Of a DNA stretch of 64,000 bases, positions 36,207 to 46,356 are shown one piece after another. Positions within the stretch are counted from its first letter, which is position 1; each line of letters begins with the position of its first letter. The position numbers and the translations under genes are program-made. The stretch is from JBNLBS01 sp050303415 (GTDB lineage Bacteria > Pseudomonadota > Gammaproteobacteria > Methylococcales > Methylomonadaceae), in NCBI GenBank assembly GCA_050303415.1, contig JBNLBS010000006.1, forward strand, positions 1-64,000, given 5' to 3'. The notes beneath the pieces are model-generated. The model saw only the letters and a program-made list of their open reading frames with translations. It did not search any database and was not told the DNA's origin.

Positions 36207-37256
36207 TTAGTCATGGTTTATAACTTTCCAACATAAAGCGGTGCCCTGTTTAATATCCGCCTTGGATTTTTTTCCGATTATTTGTTCAAAATATTTAGGC
36301 GAAAGTCCAAAACCCGGCCGAATACGACGAATATTTTCTGTTGTAAATTCTTCCCCGGCCTTCATATCCTTCACCACATAAATTGAACGTCGGAATTTAA
36401 TATTTTCCATTTCCGAGGCTTTTCGTTCATAACCGGCATGCCCCATCGCCGACCAGGCAATTTTTGCCTCTTTACATAGCCGGTTTAATTCATTCGGCTC
36501 CAATGAAAACTCACTATCCGGACCTTTTTCCTGACGACTCAACGTGACGTGCTTTTCTATTACACTAGCGCCAAGAGCCACACTTGTTGTTGCCACAGTT
36601 GTACCCAGCGTATGATCTGACAGCCCGGCGATCACATTAAAGCGTTTCGCCAGATCGGGTATTGTTTTTAAATTAGCCTGCTCAACAGGCGTTGGATACC
36701 CACTGATACAATGCAATAACACTAGCTCATGACAGCCATTATCCCGCGCCGTTTCAACTGCTTCGGTAATTTCTTCCAAATCAGCCATACCGGTGGAAAT
36801 AATCATGGGTTTGCCCGTATTGGCTACATATTTGATAAGCGGCAGATCAATTGCCTCAAATGAGGCAATTTTATAGGCCGGCGTATTCAAGTCTTCCAAT
36901 AAATCAACGGCAGTTTCATCAAAAGGGGTACTGAATATTGTCAGCTCTATCTTGCGTGCATGATCAAATAAGGGCTTATGCCAGTCAAAAGGTGTTTGTG
37001 CCCATTCATAAAGCCTGTAAAGATTATAGCCGCGCCATAGTCCTTCTTGTATTTGAAAGTCATCCTGGTCACAATTTATGGTCATGGTGTCAGCGGTGTA
37101 GGTTTGAATCTTGACTGCATCGGCACCTTGCGCCTTGACCATATCGATGGTTTGTAATGCTCGCTTTAAATCACCGTTATGATTAGCGGATAGCTCCGCA
37201 ATAATATAAGGCGGATAATCTGTGCCAATTTTTCTATTTGCAATACTTATATTCAT
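36207..37256 (-). CDS. pseI: Pseudaminic acid synthase
   Basis: A 349-residue NeuB-type enzyme that condenses phosphoenolpyruvate with 2,4-diacetamido-2,4,6-trideoxy-L-altrose to form pseudaminic acid. The TIM-barrel start is typical (PPYIIAELSANHNGDLKRA), followed by DAVKIQTYTADTMT, FSTPFDETAVDLLE, YKIASFEA, IISTGMA and GLSDHTLG, and a SAF domain at the C-terminus (RRSIYVVKDMKAGEEFT). PseI rather than sialic acid synthase is favoured by the complete Pse set around it. It follows the pseG/H gene after 12 bases. Confidence 0.93.
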   Translation of the reverse strand: MNISIANRKIGTDYPPYIIAELSANHNGDLKRALQTIDMVKAQGADAVKIQTYTADTMTINCDQDDFQIQEGLWRGYNLYRLYEWAQTPFDWHKPLFDHARKIELTIFSTPFDETAVDLLEDLNTPAYKIASFEAIDLPLIKYVANTGKPMIISTGMADLEEITEAVETARDNGCHELVLLHCISGYPTPVEQANLKTIPDLAKRFNVIAGLSDHTLGTTVATTSVALGASVIEKHVTLSRQEKGPDSEFSLEPNELNRLCKEAKIAWSAMGHAGYERKASEMENIKFRRSIYVVKDMKAGEEFTTENIRRIRPGFGLSPKYFEQIIGKKSKADIKQGTALCWKVINHD

Positions 37257-37268
37257 AAAATCAAATTA

Positions 37269-38831
37269 TCACACCTCAACATCAGGGTGTTTTATATATA
37301 AATTTTCATTGTGCTTATAAAATCCAACGCTGTTAAATAAAGAATGAGACAACTGATTTTCCGTGTGAACTTCCGCTTTTAATTCTACAAAAGGTAAAAA
37401 GCGGCTAATAATATTTAGAGCCGCTTTTGCGATTCCCAGATTATATTTATCCGGATCAATGTAGATGGATACTATATAGCTTAATTGATTAACATCATAC
37501 TCTGGATCTAGCCTTATGACGCCAGCCGGCTCATTGCCATGAAGAATTAATTCAGTTACAGCATCCGCCTTACAAATTTGTTGTTTTAACCATTTGTTAT
37601 GCTCATCAATCTTTGGGATTTCCGGATTATGTGCATATCGCCTGGTTGCTGGATTGCACTGCCATTTATAAAGCAGCTCCATATCATTTAATGTAACGGG
37701 ACGAAGGCGAATGGATAAGCCTTCTCGCGATTTTGGCAAATCAAGTTCAATAGCCGTTCGTTTAGTTCCAAGTCCATTAGTGACCATAAAAGACTTCGAA
37801 CTCATTTGTTGCCATAATTTTTTTGATCGTACAATTTGTTCAATCGCTTTTGTTATTCGTTTTTGTGAGATAGATGATGCATTTCCGATTAACGATACCA
37901 CCCCACGTTTACTTAGGCGTTCACAGATTTCCCTTTGATTTTCTGCACATTCGATCAAGATTGTCGGCAAACCAAGACAACATCGCTCCCAAGTGGTGGA
38001 ACCTGCCGCTCCAATCGCCAGGTCAGCGGCCAAAATCCGTTCCGCCATATCTGATACGTCAACAGCAATAGAAATTTTTAAAGGATGGTCTTTGATTTTT
38101 TTATCAATTTCATCAATATAAGGGGATTGACTACCCATTACCAAGTCTATACTGGGGGCAGTTACCCAGTCGATTTGGGCAAGCGACTCTATAATTTCAC
38201 TTGTCAGGTTTTGCGGATCTGTTCCTCCGAAATTCACTAAAATCCGCTTAATCCCGCTAAAACTTTTACGTTTGTTAATTGCTTGCGGTCTTAATTTTAA
38301 AAATTCCGGTTTCAGTAACGCAAAAGACGAGCCCAACAATAACCGACAATTCCTTGTTACTAAACCTTGGTAATCGTTTTCTTGCCGTCCATAGGTCTGG
38401 TCAAGCAGAATATCGCAATCCAACTGCCGATCGGCTAAATCATCAATTGCCAATATATACTTAACATGTGATCTTAAAAGTTTGTGCCAGCGAGCATCAA
38501 TAGCATAATGATCGATAATCAGCCAATCAGGTTTTAAATGCCTAACAACCTCGATTGTTTCTTCCGCATCCCGAGTCCAGTGAACATTTAACCAGTTTGC
38601 GTGATTCACATCGTCCTGAGCGGGCTGAAACCCGACAACAGGCTTCGGCAGTAAATGTACGCCATAACCTCTTGACCGGATAGTCTCTGCCAAATGCCCC
38701 TGGTGCGCCCTACAGATAAAAAAAACAGTTGCCGCATAATTTTGCCTTAATTCATCCGCCAGGGTCAGGCAGCGCATGGTATGGCCCATTCCCATTGCAA
38801 CTGAAGCATCAACTCGAACAACTATTTTCAA
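37269..38831 (-). CDS. pseG: PseG-PseH fusion: UDP-sugar hydrolase and N-acetyltransferase
   Basis: A 520-residue two-domain enzyme. Residues 1-350 are PseG, a GT-B-fold hydrolase that removes UDP from UDP-2,4-diacetamido-2,4,6-trideoxy-L-altrose; the catalytic H17 lies in MGMGHTMRCLTLA, the same number as in Campylobacter PseG, and GAAGSTTWERCCLGLPTI is the nucleotide-binding end. Residues from about 371 form a GNAT acetyltransferase like PseH (LSIRLRPVTLNDMELLYKWQ, IVSIYIDPDKYNLGIAKAAL), which acetylates the 4-amino group before hydrolysis. The two successive steps are separate proteins in Campylobacter and Helicobacter; here they are fused. A separate pseH is not present nearby. Confidence 0.9.
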   Translation of the reverse strand: MKIVVRVDASVAMGMGHTMRCLTLADELRQNYAATVFFICRAHQGHLAETIRSRGYGVHLLPKPVVGFQPAQDDVNHANWLNVHWTRDAEETIEVVRHLKPDWLIIDHYAIDARWHKLLRSHVKYILAIDDLADRQLDCDILLDQTYGRQENDYQGLVTRNCRLLLGSSFALLKPEFLKLRPQAINKRKSFSGIKRILVNFGGTDPQNLTSEIIESLAQIDWVTAPSIDLVMGSQSPYIDEIDKKIKDHPLKISIAVDVSDMAERILAADLAIGAAGSTTWERCCLGLPTILIECAENQREICERLSKRGVVSLIGNASSISQKRITKAIEQIVRSKKLWQQMSSKSFMVTNGLGTKRTAIELDLPKSREGLSIRLRPVTLNDMELLYKWQCNPATRRYAHNPEIPKIDEHNKWLKQQICKADAVTELILHGNEPAGVIRLDPEYDVNQLSYIVSIYIDPDKYNLGIAKAALNIISRFLPFVELKAEVHTENQLSHSLFNSVGFYKHNENLYIKHPDVEV

Positions 38832-38833
38832 GG

Positions 38834-39529
38834 CTAACCCCTACTCTTTTGTAGTGACTCGTACATTAATTCCGCACGCTGCCAATCCTCATAGGTATCA
38901 ATATCCTGAACAAGGTATCGAGGTAAGATTATGGGTATTGAGACTGAAGAAAAAATTGCTTCATCCTGTAGAAAAGCTTTTGCCTTGCCCCAATAAAACT
39001 GACCGGCATCATGGTAGGCAGCTTCCAGGTCCTGAGATCGAACACTGGTATTCTCAGGCCAAAACGCTTGAATCTCATCCGGCTTGATCAAGCGAATGGC
39101 CCTCTGTATAGGAAATGGATAACTGGTGACAGAAAAGGCAAAGGATTTATCCGAATTGATCAGTTTGTCATAGCCTTGCTGTAAAAATCGCACATGTAGA
39201 AAAGGAGCAGTGGCATAAATGCAGCAGGCTAGTGAAACCGGCTGATTTTGTTTTTGATACCACTGTATGGCATGCTTTACAACGGCATTGGTACCGGTAT
39301 GATTATCCGAAATATTTTCAGGCCGCATAAAAGGCGTTTCCGCGCCATATTCTCTTGCCACCAAAGCAATCTCGGCATCATCAGTAGAGACGATTATATG
39401 ATCAAATAATTCTGATTTCTGCGCTTGTTCTATTGAGTAAGCGATAATCGGCTTGCCACAAAAAATACGAATATTTTTTCGTGGAATTCGTTTGCTACCG
39501 CCCCTTGCTGGAATTACGGCTAATTTCAT
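38834..39529 (-). CDS. pseF: Pseudaminic acid cytidylyltransferase
   Basis: A 231-residue enzyme that activates pseudaminic acid with CTP to CMP-pseudaminic acid. The CMP-sugar synthetase signature AVIPARGGSKRIPRKNIR opens the protein, followed by SELFDHIIVSTDDAEIA and ENISDNHTGTNAVVKHAI, and later YHDAGQFYWGKA, typical of PseF. It overlaps pseC by four bases upstream and is two bases from pseG/H downstream. Confidence 0.94.
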   Translation of the reverse strand: MKLAVIPARGGSKRIPRKNIRIFCGKPIIAYSIEQAQKSELFDHIIVSTDDAEIALVAREYGAETPFMRPENISDNHTGTNAVVKHAIQWYQKQNQPVSLACCIYATAPFLHVRFLQQGYDKLINSDKSFAFSVTSYPFPIQRAIRLIKPDEIQAFWPENTSVRSQDLEAAYHDAGQFYWGKAKAFLQDEAIFSSVSIPIILPRYLVQDIDTYEDWQRAELMYESLQKSRG

Positions 39530-40683
39530 TTGAGAATATGTCTTAATGCCGTTCCGACTTCCATAACCTGTTCATCTTTAAGATCGGGGTATACAGGCAA
39601 ACTTATTGCTTCCGAATAATATTGCTCGGCTTCAGGGAAATCTCCATTTTTAAACCCCATTGCCCGATAAAACGGCTGTGTATGAATGGGAATATAGTGC
39701 AGGTTAACGCCAATGCCAGCCTCTCTCATTTCTTCAAACACCTGCAAATGGCTTTTTTTAAGCTTTTCGATTTGGATACGAATCACATACAAATGCAGCG
39801 CCGAATAGTGCTGGTCCGGTATATATTGTTGCAGTACGGGCAAGTCTACAAGCATTTGATTGTATTGTATGGCTATTTGCTGACGCCTAAAAATAAAATC
39901 ATCAAGCCTTTTGAGCTGGCTAACGCCTAAAGCGGCTTGAATATCAGTCATTCTATAGTTATATCCAAGTTCTATTTGTTGGTAAGACCAGGGACCGTCA
40001 GATTCTTGCGTCATATAATCGGTGTCGCGCGTGATACCGTGGCTTCTTAATAAGGCCATTTTCTCTGCCAGGCTCTGGTTTTTGGTGACAGCCATTCCGC
40101 CTTCCCCCGTTGTTATGTTTTTAACCGGATGAAAACTAAAAACGGTTATATCTGAGTACCTGCAATTGCCAATATTCTCACCTTTATATCTTCCACCAAT
40201 TGCATGACAAGCGTCTTCAATTACATAACAGCCGTATTTTTTGCATAGCGTTGATATAGCCTCCATATCACACGCCAGCCCCCCAAAGTGCACCGGAACA
40301 ATCACCTTAGGCAGTCGTCCCGACTTTTCTGCCATGTCCAGTTTTTTTGCCAGCGCATCTACACTTAAGTTAAATGTGTCAGGTTCAATATCAACAAAGT
40401 CAACACTGGCACCACAGTAAAGCGCACAATTGGCAGAAGCCACAAAAGTAATTGGTGTGGTCCACAGAATATCCCCCGGCCCCAGCTCCAAAGCCCGACA
40501 AGCCAAATGTAATGCAGAAGTCCCACTGTTAACTGCTATGCCATAGGCCGCACCGGTGTATTTACAAATTGCCTGTTCAAACGCAGGAACCATCGTTCCC
40601 TGAGTTATAAAATCGGAACGCAATACATCAACAACTGCCTGGATATCCTGTTCAGAGATTGATTGGCGACCATAGGGAATCAT
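39526..40683 (-). CDS. pseC: UDP-4-amino-4,6-dideoxy-N-acetyl-L-altrosamine transaminase
   Basis: A 385-residue PLP-dependent aminotransferase of the DegT family. The cofactor lysine is K188 in SFHPVKNITTGEGG; D157 in VIEDACHAIGG contacts the PLP ring nitrogen. PseC transfers an amino group to C4 of the PseB product. N-terminus (MIPYGRQSISEQDIQAVVDVL) and length match the family. It overlaps pseB and pseF by four bases each. Confidence 0.95.
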   Translation of the reverse strand: MIPYGRQSISEQDIQAVVDVLRSDFITQGTMVPAFEQAICKYTGAAYGIAVNSGTSALHLACRALELGPGDILWTTPITFVASANCALYCGASVDFVDIEPDTFNLSVDALAKKLDMAEKSGRLPKVIVPVHFGGLACDMEAISTLCKKYGCYVIEDACHAIGGRYKGENIGNCRYSDITVFSFHPVKNITTGEGGMAVTKNQSLAEKMALLRSHGITRDTDYMTQESDGPWSYQQIELGYNYRMTDIQAALGVSQLKRLDDFIFRRQQIAIQYNQMLVDLPVLQQYIPDQHYSALHLYVIRIQIEKLKKSHLQVFEEMREAGIGVNLHYIPIHTQPFYRAMGFKNGDFPEAEQYYSEAISLPVYPDLKDEQVMEVGTALRHILK

Positions 40684-41681
40684 ATATCCGCCATTTTATT
40701 AAATGCCTGTAATTCTTCTATGGTCAGAAAATGAGGATTGGTACCTGAGTTATATTCAAATCCATAGTTAACCAAACAGCCTTTTTCACCGATCATATTT
40801 TCTGAAAAATCATTATCTTTAGTCCAAAACGTGATACTTGGACTGAGAACATAATGGTCATCAAATTCTACTGTCAAATGTGACTCATCTTTAGGGCATA
40901 AAATTTCGTGCAGTTTTTCTCCCGGACGTATACCTATAATTTCCGTATTCCCCCCCGGTGCCATTGCCTCGACAAGGTCTACAATTCTCATGGATGGAAG
41001 CTTGGGTACAAAAACCTCACCTCCTTTCATACGTTTAAAGCTCTTAATTACGAAATCGGTACCCTGTTGAAGAGTAATCCAAAAACGGGTCATCTCTTCA
41101 TGGGTAATAGGCAAACAATCTACCCCATCATTAATCAATGTACGGAAAAATGGAACCACAGAGCCACGTGAACCGACAACATTTCCATAGCGCACCACTG
41201 CAAAACGTGTTGGGTGACTGCCAGCCATGCTGTTGGCTGCAACAAACAATTTGTCTGATACCAGTTTGGTTGCGCCATACAGATTGATCGGGTTTGTTGC
41301 TTTGTCGGTTGAAAGAGCGATGACCTTGCAGACATTGTTCTGGATGGCTGCACTAATAACATTTTCCGCACCGACAATATTGGTTTTTATACATTCTGTC
41401 GGATTATATTCCGCTGCCGGCACCTGCTTTAAAGCGGCGGCATGTATTACATAATCAACACCAGAAAATGCTGAAACCAGGCGATCCTTATCTCGCACAT
41501 CCCCTATAAAATAACGCATACACGGATGATTAAACTTCTGTTGCATTTCAAACTGTTTAAGTTCATCACGAGACAAAACAATCATACGTCGAGGCTGGTA
41601 ATGGTCGAGTACGGTTTTTATAAAAAATTTGCCAAAAGACCCTGTCCCGCCTGTCACTAAAATTGATTTACCATTAAACAT
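40680..41681 (-). CDS. pseB: UDP-N-acetylglucosamine 4,6-dehydratase (inverting)
   Basis: A 333-residue short-chain dehydrogenase-type enzyme, the first committed step to pseudaminic acid. The NAD(P)-binding glycines are in VTGGTGSFGKFF (residues 9-20); the catalytic set T125-D126-K127 and Y135-x3-K139 is intact (STDKATNPINLYGATKL). SRDELKQFEMQQKF identifies PseB/FlaA1. The start overlaps the flippase gene by eight bases and the end overlaps pseC by four. Confidence 0.96.
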   Translation of the reverse strand: MFNGKSILVTGGTGSFGKFFIKTVLDHYQPRRMIVLSRDELKQFEMQQKFNHPCMRYFIGDVRDKDRLVSAFSGVDYVIHAAALKQVPAAEYNPTECIKTNIVGAENVISAAIQNNVCKVIALSTDKATNPINLYGATKLVSDKLFVAANSMAGSHPTRFAVVRYGNVVGSRGSVVPFFRTLINDGVDCLPITHEEMTRFWITLQQGTDFVIKSFKRMKGGEVFVPKLPSMRIVDLVEAMAPGGNTEIIGIRPGEKLHEILCPKDESHLTVEFDDHYVLSPSITFWTKDNDFSENMIGEKGCLVNYGFEYNSGTNPHFLTIEELQAFNKMADI

Positions 41682-42945
41682 TATTTAATTCCATTATTTT
41701 TACATTATTGAAACCACGAAAAACAAAATAACTGCTTAATAACCATGACAGAAAATATGATGCAGCCGTTGCTAAAATAACACCTTTTATTCCGTACGAA
41801 ATTGCCCATAAATAGCTAAGAACAATATTTAAAACAATACAAAAAAAACTACAAACCGAAATTATCGTCGTATTTTTTTTAAATAATAAAAAAGCCTGAT
41901 TATGAAAAAAATAACCCTGCATAACAAATGCCGATAAAACCCATGGGATTAAAACAAACGCATCATAAAAAGAAATACCGATAATTAAAGGCGCTATAAA
42001 AAGACAGAAAAAATAAAAAATGGCTGCGATAATAGGTAATAAAAAGGCAAAGCTTATTGATACAACCCGGACTTCTTTTTGAGCTTGATTATCATATTCC
42101 ATTAGTCTGCGAAAAAGCCAAGGCATCCATGCATACATAAAGCCATTGATTACAATAAAAAATGCCGAGCCAAAAAGAGCCGACACCCCATACAACCCAA
42201 CCTCATTTAAGCCCAAAAAATGGGTAATGATCATACGATCAGTTAAAGGCACGATAACTAGACTAAGACCTGTTGGCAAATAATAAAGTCCAAATTTTAT
42301 AATTTCTTTAAGCTTTAACAAATAATTTGCATTGATAGTAAACGTTAAATCCTTTGCCAACCACCATACGCCAACAATTGAAACCACCAGCAAACCACCC
42401 AATTTTCCTAAAATTGCACCTTGCCACCCTCCGGCTGATAATACAAATGCGAAAACCAATGCAATGCTGACACTGGATTGTATGATGTGTAACAGGAAAA
42501 ATTGTTTTCTGTTGTCTTTAAATTGATTTAAGGTCAATAGAAAAAAAAACACGCTGTACAAATAAGCTGCTAACACGATGCTGGCTAGCCAGGAATCAGG
42601 AAATTTGATCCAAACTGATATGTACTCTTTAGCAAAAGCCGATATACAATAAAAAAATAAAGTCATTACGGAAGTAATAACAAAAGATGACAAGGTAAAT
42701 TCCGATAAGGACCGTTTGTCCAATTCGAAATAATGCATTTTTAACGCATCTTGTACACTTAAACTGATCAAGGGCCTCAAAAAGGTAAATAGCGCAATAA
42801 ATAACACCCAAATACCATACTCATCAGGGCTAAGCCTGCGTGTTAATATAATGGCTAATACAAAAGGTGCCAAAGCCTCAATGCTGTTAGCCAACGTATA
42901 AACTAAAGAGGATGTATAAATCTTTTTTAGTAACTGCCTTTTCAC
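41674..42945 (-). CDS. Polysaccharide flippase (Wzx / MATE-like)
   Basis: A 423-residue membrane protein with about twelve hydrophobic helices and the start typical of O-antigen/capsule flippases (LVYTLANSIEALAPFVLAIILTRRLSPDEYGIWVL). Such proteins move lipid-linked oligosaccharides across the inner membrane. As the first gene of the pse cluster, overlapping pseB by eight bases, it suggests that pseudaminic acid is built into a lipid-linked glycan rather than being added singly to a protein in the cytoplasm. Confidence 0.88.
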   Translation of the reverse strand: MKRQLLKKIYTSSLVYTLANSIEALAPFVLAIILTRRLSPDEYGIWVLFIALFTFLRPLISLSVQDALKMHYFELDKRSLSEFTLSSFVITSVMTLFFYCISAFAKEYISVWIKFPDSWLASIVLAAYLYSVFFFLLTLNQFKDNRKQFFLLHIIQSSVSIALVFAFVLSAGGWQGAILGKLGGLLVVSIVGVWWLAKDLTFTINANYLLKLKEIIKFGLYYLPTGLSLVIVPLTDRMIITHFLGLNEVGLYGVSALFGSAFFIVINGFMYAWMPWLFRRLMEYDNQAQKEVRVVSISFAFLLPIIAAIFYFFCLFIAPLIIGISFYDAFVLIPWVLSAFVMQGYFFHNQAFLLFKKNTTIISVCSFFCIVLNIVLSYLWAISYGIKGVILATAASYFLSWLLSSYFVFRGFNNVKIMELNNV

Positions 42946-43427
42946 TCATTTACACCAAGTCTATGCATAGAAATCCTATTATTGTAAGATTCAAAAAACA
43001 ATGAACACCCAGATTAAATACACGTAAAAATCAATACAATTAAAAATTAACAACTATCTTTTCAACTTCTATGATTTATGATTCAGAAATAGAATTTAAC
43101 ACTCATACTGTTTTCACTACTAAATTGAATGACAAATTTATATATTTTAGAGCCTGATCAGCTAGCTTCCAGTTACTAGTTTCTAACATTAGAACTTATC
43201 AATTCAATAAAGGTTTACTTTTTATCCTGAACATATTTTTCTTTAATGCTTTGACTCATTGTCTTAGTATTGTGCCATTTATCAGAAATTACTTTCTTCC
43301 ATTAACTCAAAATCTTTTTTCTTAAAAAGATGCTCCATAATATAGGTCTGATGAAAACGATACAAGCACCGCTTATTTACGCTAACAGCATTCTACCGAG
43401 TACGGACAGAACAACTGATTCAACAAA
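42946..43427. other. Divergent intergenic region, flippase / polytopic protein
   Basis: A 482-base AT-rich gap between divergent genes. Promoters for the pse cluster and the plus-strand gene are expected here. I see no coding frame, CRP-type palindrome or strong hairpin. Confidence 0.4.
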
Positions 43428-45113
43428 ATGATAGATACCAAATACAAAAACAATGTCTTAGCAAAAAATGTATTTCTTAATTTTGCATTATTTATTATTG
43501 TTGCAGGCTTCTATCTTGTTATATTTATTCAACAGATTTCATTTTTGTTAAACAGTAAATTACTACATGAAGAACAACGCCAACTGTTTCCATATCATCA
43601 GTTAAATAACCCTGAACTATTTAAAGCTGACTATATCACCTCCTTTCTCACCAGCAGTAATCGACCATACCTTTATGACCAACTCACCCGGCTATGGTTG
43701 ACATTTGGAGGTGATTTGTTTGTATTTCATCATGTTTTACCAATTATTTTATGGCTTTTATTTCTCTCATCAATCGCTATCGCCGGCTGGAAGCTGCAGG
43801 GTGTTGTTAGTTCGGTTGGTGCCTGCGCATTAGTACTGGCACAACCAATGTTTCTATATCAAATCACGTCTGCTGTGCCGCATGCGTTTGCTTTTCCACT
43901 ATTAAGCTGGACGATCGTTGCATTATTGTTTGGAAGTCTGCCCGGTTTGATTATATTGACTCTATTGGCAAGCGTACTGTACATACCTGTTACACCAATA
44001 ATAGGTCTTTCATTAATCGGGTTTCTGATTCAATCCCGTAAAAATAAATTAAAACTATGTAATCGAGCTACAATTTTTAGGTTATTTATTATCGTCGGAA
44101 TTACCGGCAGTTTGTCTATTTTGCTCGGTGCAAGCTCATTACAGCCTAAGCAAGGTTTTGGTGATACGCTTGCACCATTCCAGGAAATTGAGACATACCC
44201 TGAAAACGGGCCGAACGGGAGATTTTTTTTAGGGGTGGAAGAGCCTCTGATTTATTTTGCCGGTAAATTTGTCAATCAATTTCATGAATGGATCAGTATA
44301 GATTTGGGTCTGTGGCTACTATTTATTTGCTTATTCATGGCAATTAAAGGGTTCTTTTCACTGAAGCCAAACTCTGAATCTCGCAAGAGGTTAAGTATTT
44401 ATATTTTAGTTACTGTAAGTGTTGCTTTACTGTTTTTAACGTTTAAGCCTTACCAGGCCTATCGGTTTGTAATGTACCCATTAATGATCGTTTTATCTAT
44501 TTTGATCCCGGTATGGCTTGTCAAAATATTTACTAATCTTCAAAACAAGACATGGTCATTTTTTTTGCCAATCATCTTTATTTCATTGTTTACTTTAATA
44601 TTTGAAACAAATAGTCAGGCCAAAATTGGTTATTATCCTGTAATTGATGAAGAATCAAGAAACGCCTTAAACTTTGTAAAGACATTACCGGCTGAATCAT
44701 TGATCGCGGGCTGGCCGGATATTCGAGCCAAAGGTAACGTAACCGAGTTTATTCCCTATATTGCAAAGCGTCGTGTATTAATCCTTGGAAAAACTCACTA
44801 TCCCAGTTACAAAGGCTATCTAATGGAAATGCGGAAAAGAATGTATGCGTTAACCGATGCTTATTTTGCAACAGATGAAAGAGCGATAAAAAATTTAAAG
44901 CAAACGTTTAATGTAGACTATCTTCTGGTCGATAAACGCCATTTTTCTGGCGATTACACTGAACCTAAGTACTTTGCACCTTTCAATCAATACCTTCGGA
45001 AGGCATGGAAAAAAGGAAAGATTGATGGTTTTTTATTAGCCGATGCGACATCATCGGCCGGAAAAATCTATGAGTCTAGACACTACTATCTTTTGGATAT
45101 AAATAAATTTTAG
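43428..45113 (+). CDS. Large polytopic membrane protein, GT-C-like, unknown function
   Basis: A 561-residue protein with about ten hydrophobic helices (residues 15-410) and a soluble C-terminal domain of about 140 residues (VDEESRNALNFVKTLPAESLIAGWPD onwards). After the first helix comes a loop with acidic and aromatic residues (LLHEEQRQLFPYHQLNNPELF). The plan resembles lipid-sugar glycosyltransferases or polymerases; I recognise no family motif. It is the only plus-strand gene within the glycan region. It may be an O-antigen-type ligase or polymerase, or unrelated. Confidence 0.6.
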   Translation: MIDTKYKNNVLAKNVFLNFALFIIVAGFYLVIFIQQISFLLNSKLLHEEQRQLFPYHQLNNPELFKADYITSFLTSSNRPYLYDQLTRLWLTFGGDLFVFHHVLPIILWLLFLSSIAIAGWKLQGVVSSVGACALVLAQPMFLYQITSAVPHAFAFPLLSWTIVALLFGSLPGLIILTLLASVLYIPVTPIIGLSLIGFLIQSRKNKLKLCNRATIFRLFIIVGITGSLSILLGASSLQPKQGFGDTLAPFQEIETYPENGPNGRFFLGVEEPLIYFAGKFVNQFHEWISIDLGLWLLFICLFMAIKGFFSLKPNSESRKRLSIYILVTVSVALLFLTFKPYQAYRFVMYPLMIVLSILIPVWLVKIFTNLQNKTWSFFLPIIFISLFTLIFETNSQAKIGYYPVIDEESRNALNFVKTLPAESLIAGWPDIRAKGNVTEFIPYIAKRRVLILGKTHYPSYKGYLMEMRKRMYALTDAYFATDERAIKNLKQTFNVDYLLVDKRHFSGDYTEPKYFAPFNQYLRKAWKKGKIDGFLLADATSSAGKIYESRHYYLLDINKF

Positions 45114-45244
45114 TTATCAAAAAATCCCACATCTCATATTGATATCCCTTCATCTAGGCGAACAAAGCATTGAACTGATGCTATATCGAGCATAACGATT
45201 ATGCTTATATCCAGCTTAATTTTAAATTTCCAATGAAATTTTGT

Positions 45245-46336
45245 TTACACTTGCTCTTCCACCTTTTTTATTATCAATTCTGACAATTTCCAATAAACCA
45301 AAGTTGTAATAATTGAAAAGTAACCGTCCACTGCGTAGTGCCAGGCAAGATGCACTGAACCGATCAGAATCAGAAAAAAATAAAAAGCAAAAATGTATCC
45401 TATCCATTTACTAAGCCTTGCGGTTAGCAAATAAAATAAAAGTGCCGTTGCCACATGCATACTTGGCATAGCAGAGATACCTACACCGCCCATTATCTTA
45501 TCCTCCTGATACAATTCAAGAAGGCGATGCTGTGTGGATAACGCCCAGATGGGATAGTCTTTATCAGCCTCATTAAGATAATTCATTAACTCTGCAAAAT
45601 AGTCTTTCCCCACCATAAATTCATAATAACAGGGACCGCCCGAAGCAAAAATAATCGCCAGCAAAGTTCCATTTATAGACCAAGCCAAAATAAATGTATA
45701 AAAAAATTGCAAACGTAGCTGAGGATGTTTATGACTAAATAGTTGCCAATAAAGAAAGAAAACCATTATTGGCATCCATATGTTATAAAAAAAGTTAACC
45801 ACTGCAGTTACAAGCGGATAACCCAGAATGGGTTGCAACAAGCGCCAGGGATCTATACCAAAATGTATTTTTCGGTCTAACTCCGCCCAGTAAGGGTCCC
45901 AGGAATAGCTACCGTAATATGAAATCAAGCCTTTCATATTGCTAAAGAGTGATAAAAAAATAAACAAGGCGATAAATACCGGTATCGACCTTATTAATTG
46001 GGACTTTGTTGGTAATTCATTAATCAACATTGGCCACCAGTCCGGTAGTAATGGACTGGGTTTTATTGTTGCTTTCCACCACAATATTTTGAAACAAATA
46101 AAAATAATGAATGCATAAATAAAACTTTGTAAAATTCCTGAAGAATGAGAAGCATATAAAAGAAAATCTATTCGATTCAGAATACCGTGAGCATAAGCAA
46201 CCCAGCAGCAAGCTATCGAAAACATCATTACAAGCAGTAATAAAAGTTTTTCCGCAGGACTGAACATTGGAAAGACAAAAAAATTAACCTTATTACCAAT
46301 TAATTCATAAGTATTTTTAACTCTGTGCAATATCAT
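45245..46336 (-). CDS. PAP2-superfamily membrane phosphatase / phosphotransferase
   Basis: A 363-residue protein with about eight helices. Two motifs of the PAP2 superfamily are clear: SAMPSMHVATALL (histidine in the second motif) and SVHLAWHYAVDGYFS (third motif with histidine and aspartate), the arrangement of PAP2_3/inositol-phosphotransferase-like proteins. The first motif (K-x6-R-P) is not obvious. Such proteins remove or transfer phosphate on lipid carriers, for example undecaprenyl pyrophosphate recycling. It follows tadD by 20 bases on the same strand, so it may be expressed with the upstream Tad block. Confidence 0.8.
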   Translation of the reverse strand: MILHRVKNTYELIGNKVNFFVFPMFSPAEKLLLLLVMMFSIACCWVAYAHGILNRIDFLLYASHSSGILQSFIYAFIIFICFKILWWKATIKPSPLLPDWWPMLINELPTKSQLIRSIPVFIALFIFLSLFSNMKGLISYYGSYSWDPYWAELDRKIHFGIDPWRLLQPILGYPLVTAVVNFFYNIWMPIMVFFLYWQLFSHKHPQLRLQFFYTFILAWSINGTLLAIIFASGGPCYYEFMVGKDYFAELMNYLNEADKDYPIWALSTQHRLLELYQEDKIMGGVGISAMPSMHVATALLFYLLTARLSKWIGYIFAFYFFLILIGSVHLAWHYAVDGYFSIITTLVYWKLSELIIKKVEEQV

Positions 46337-46356
46337 TATCAGTCGCTTACCTTTAT

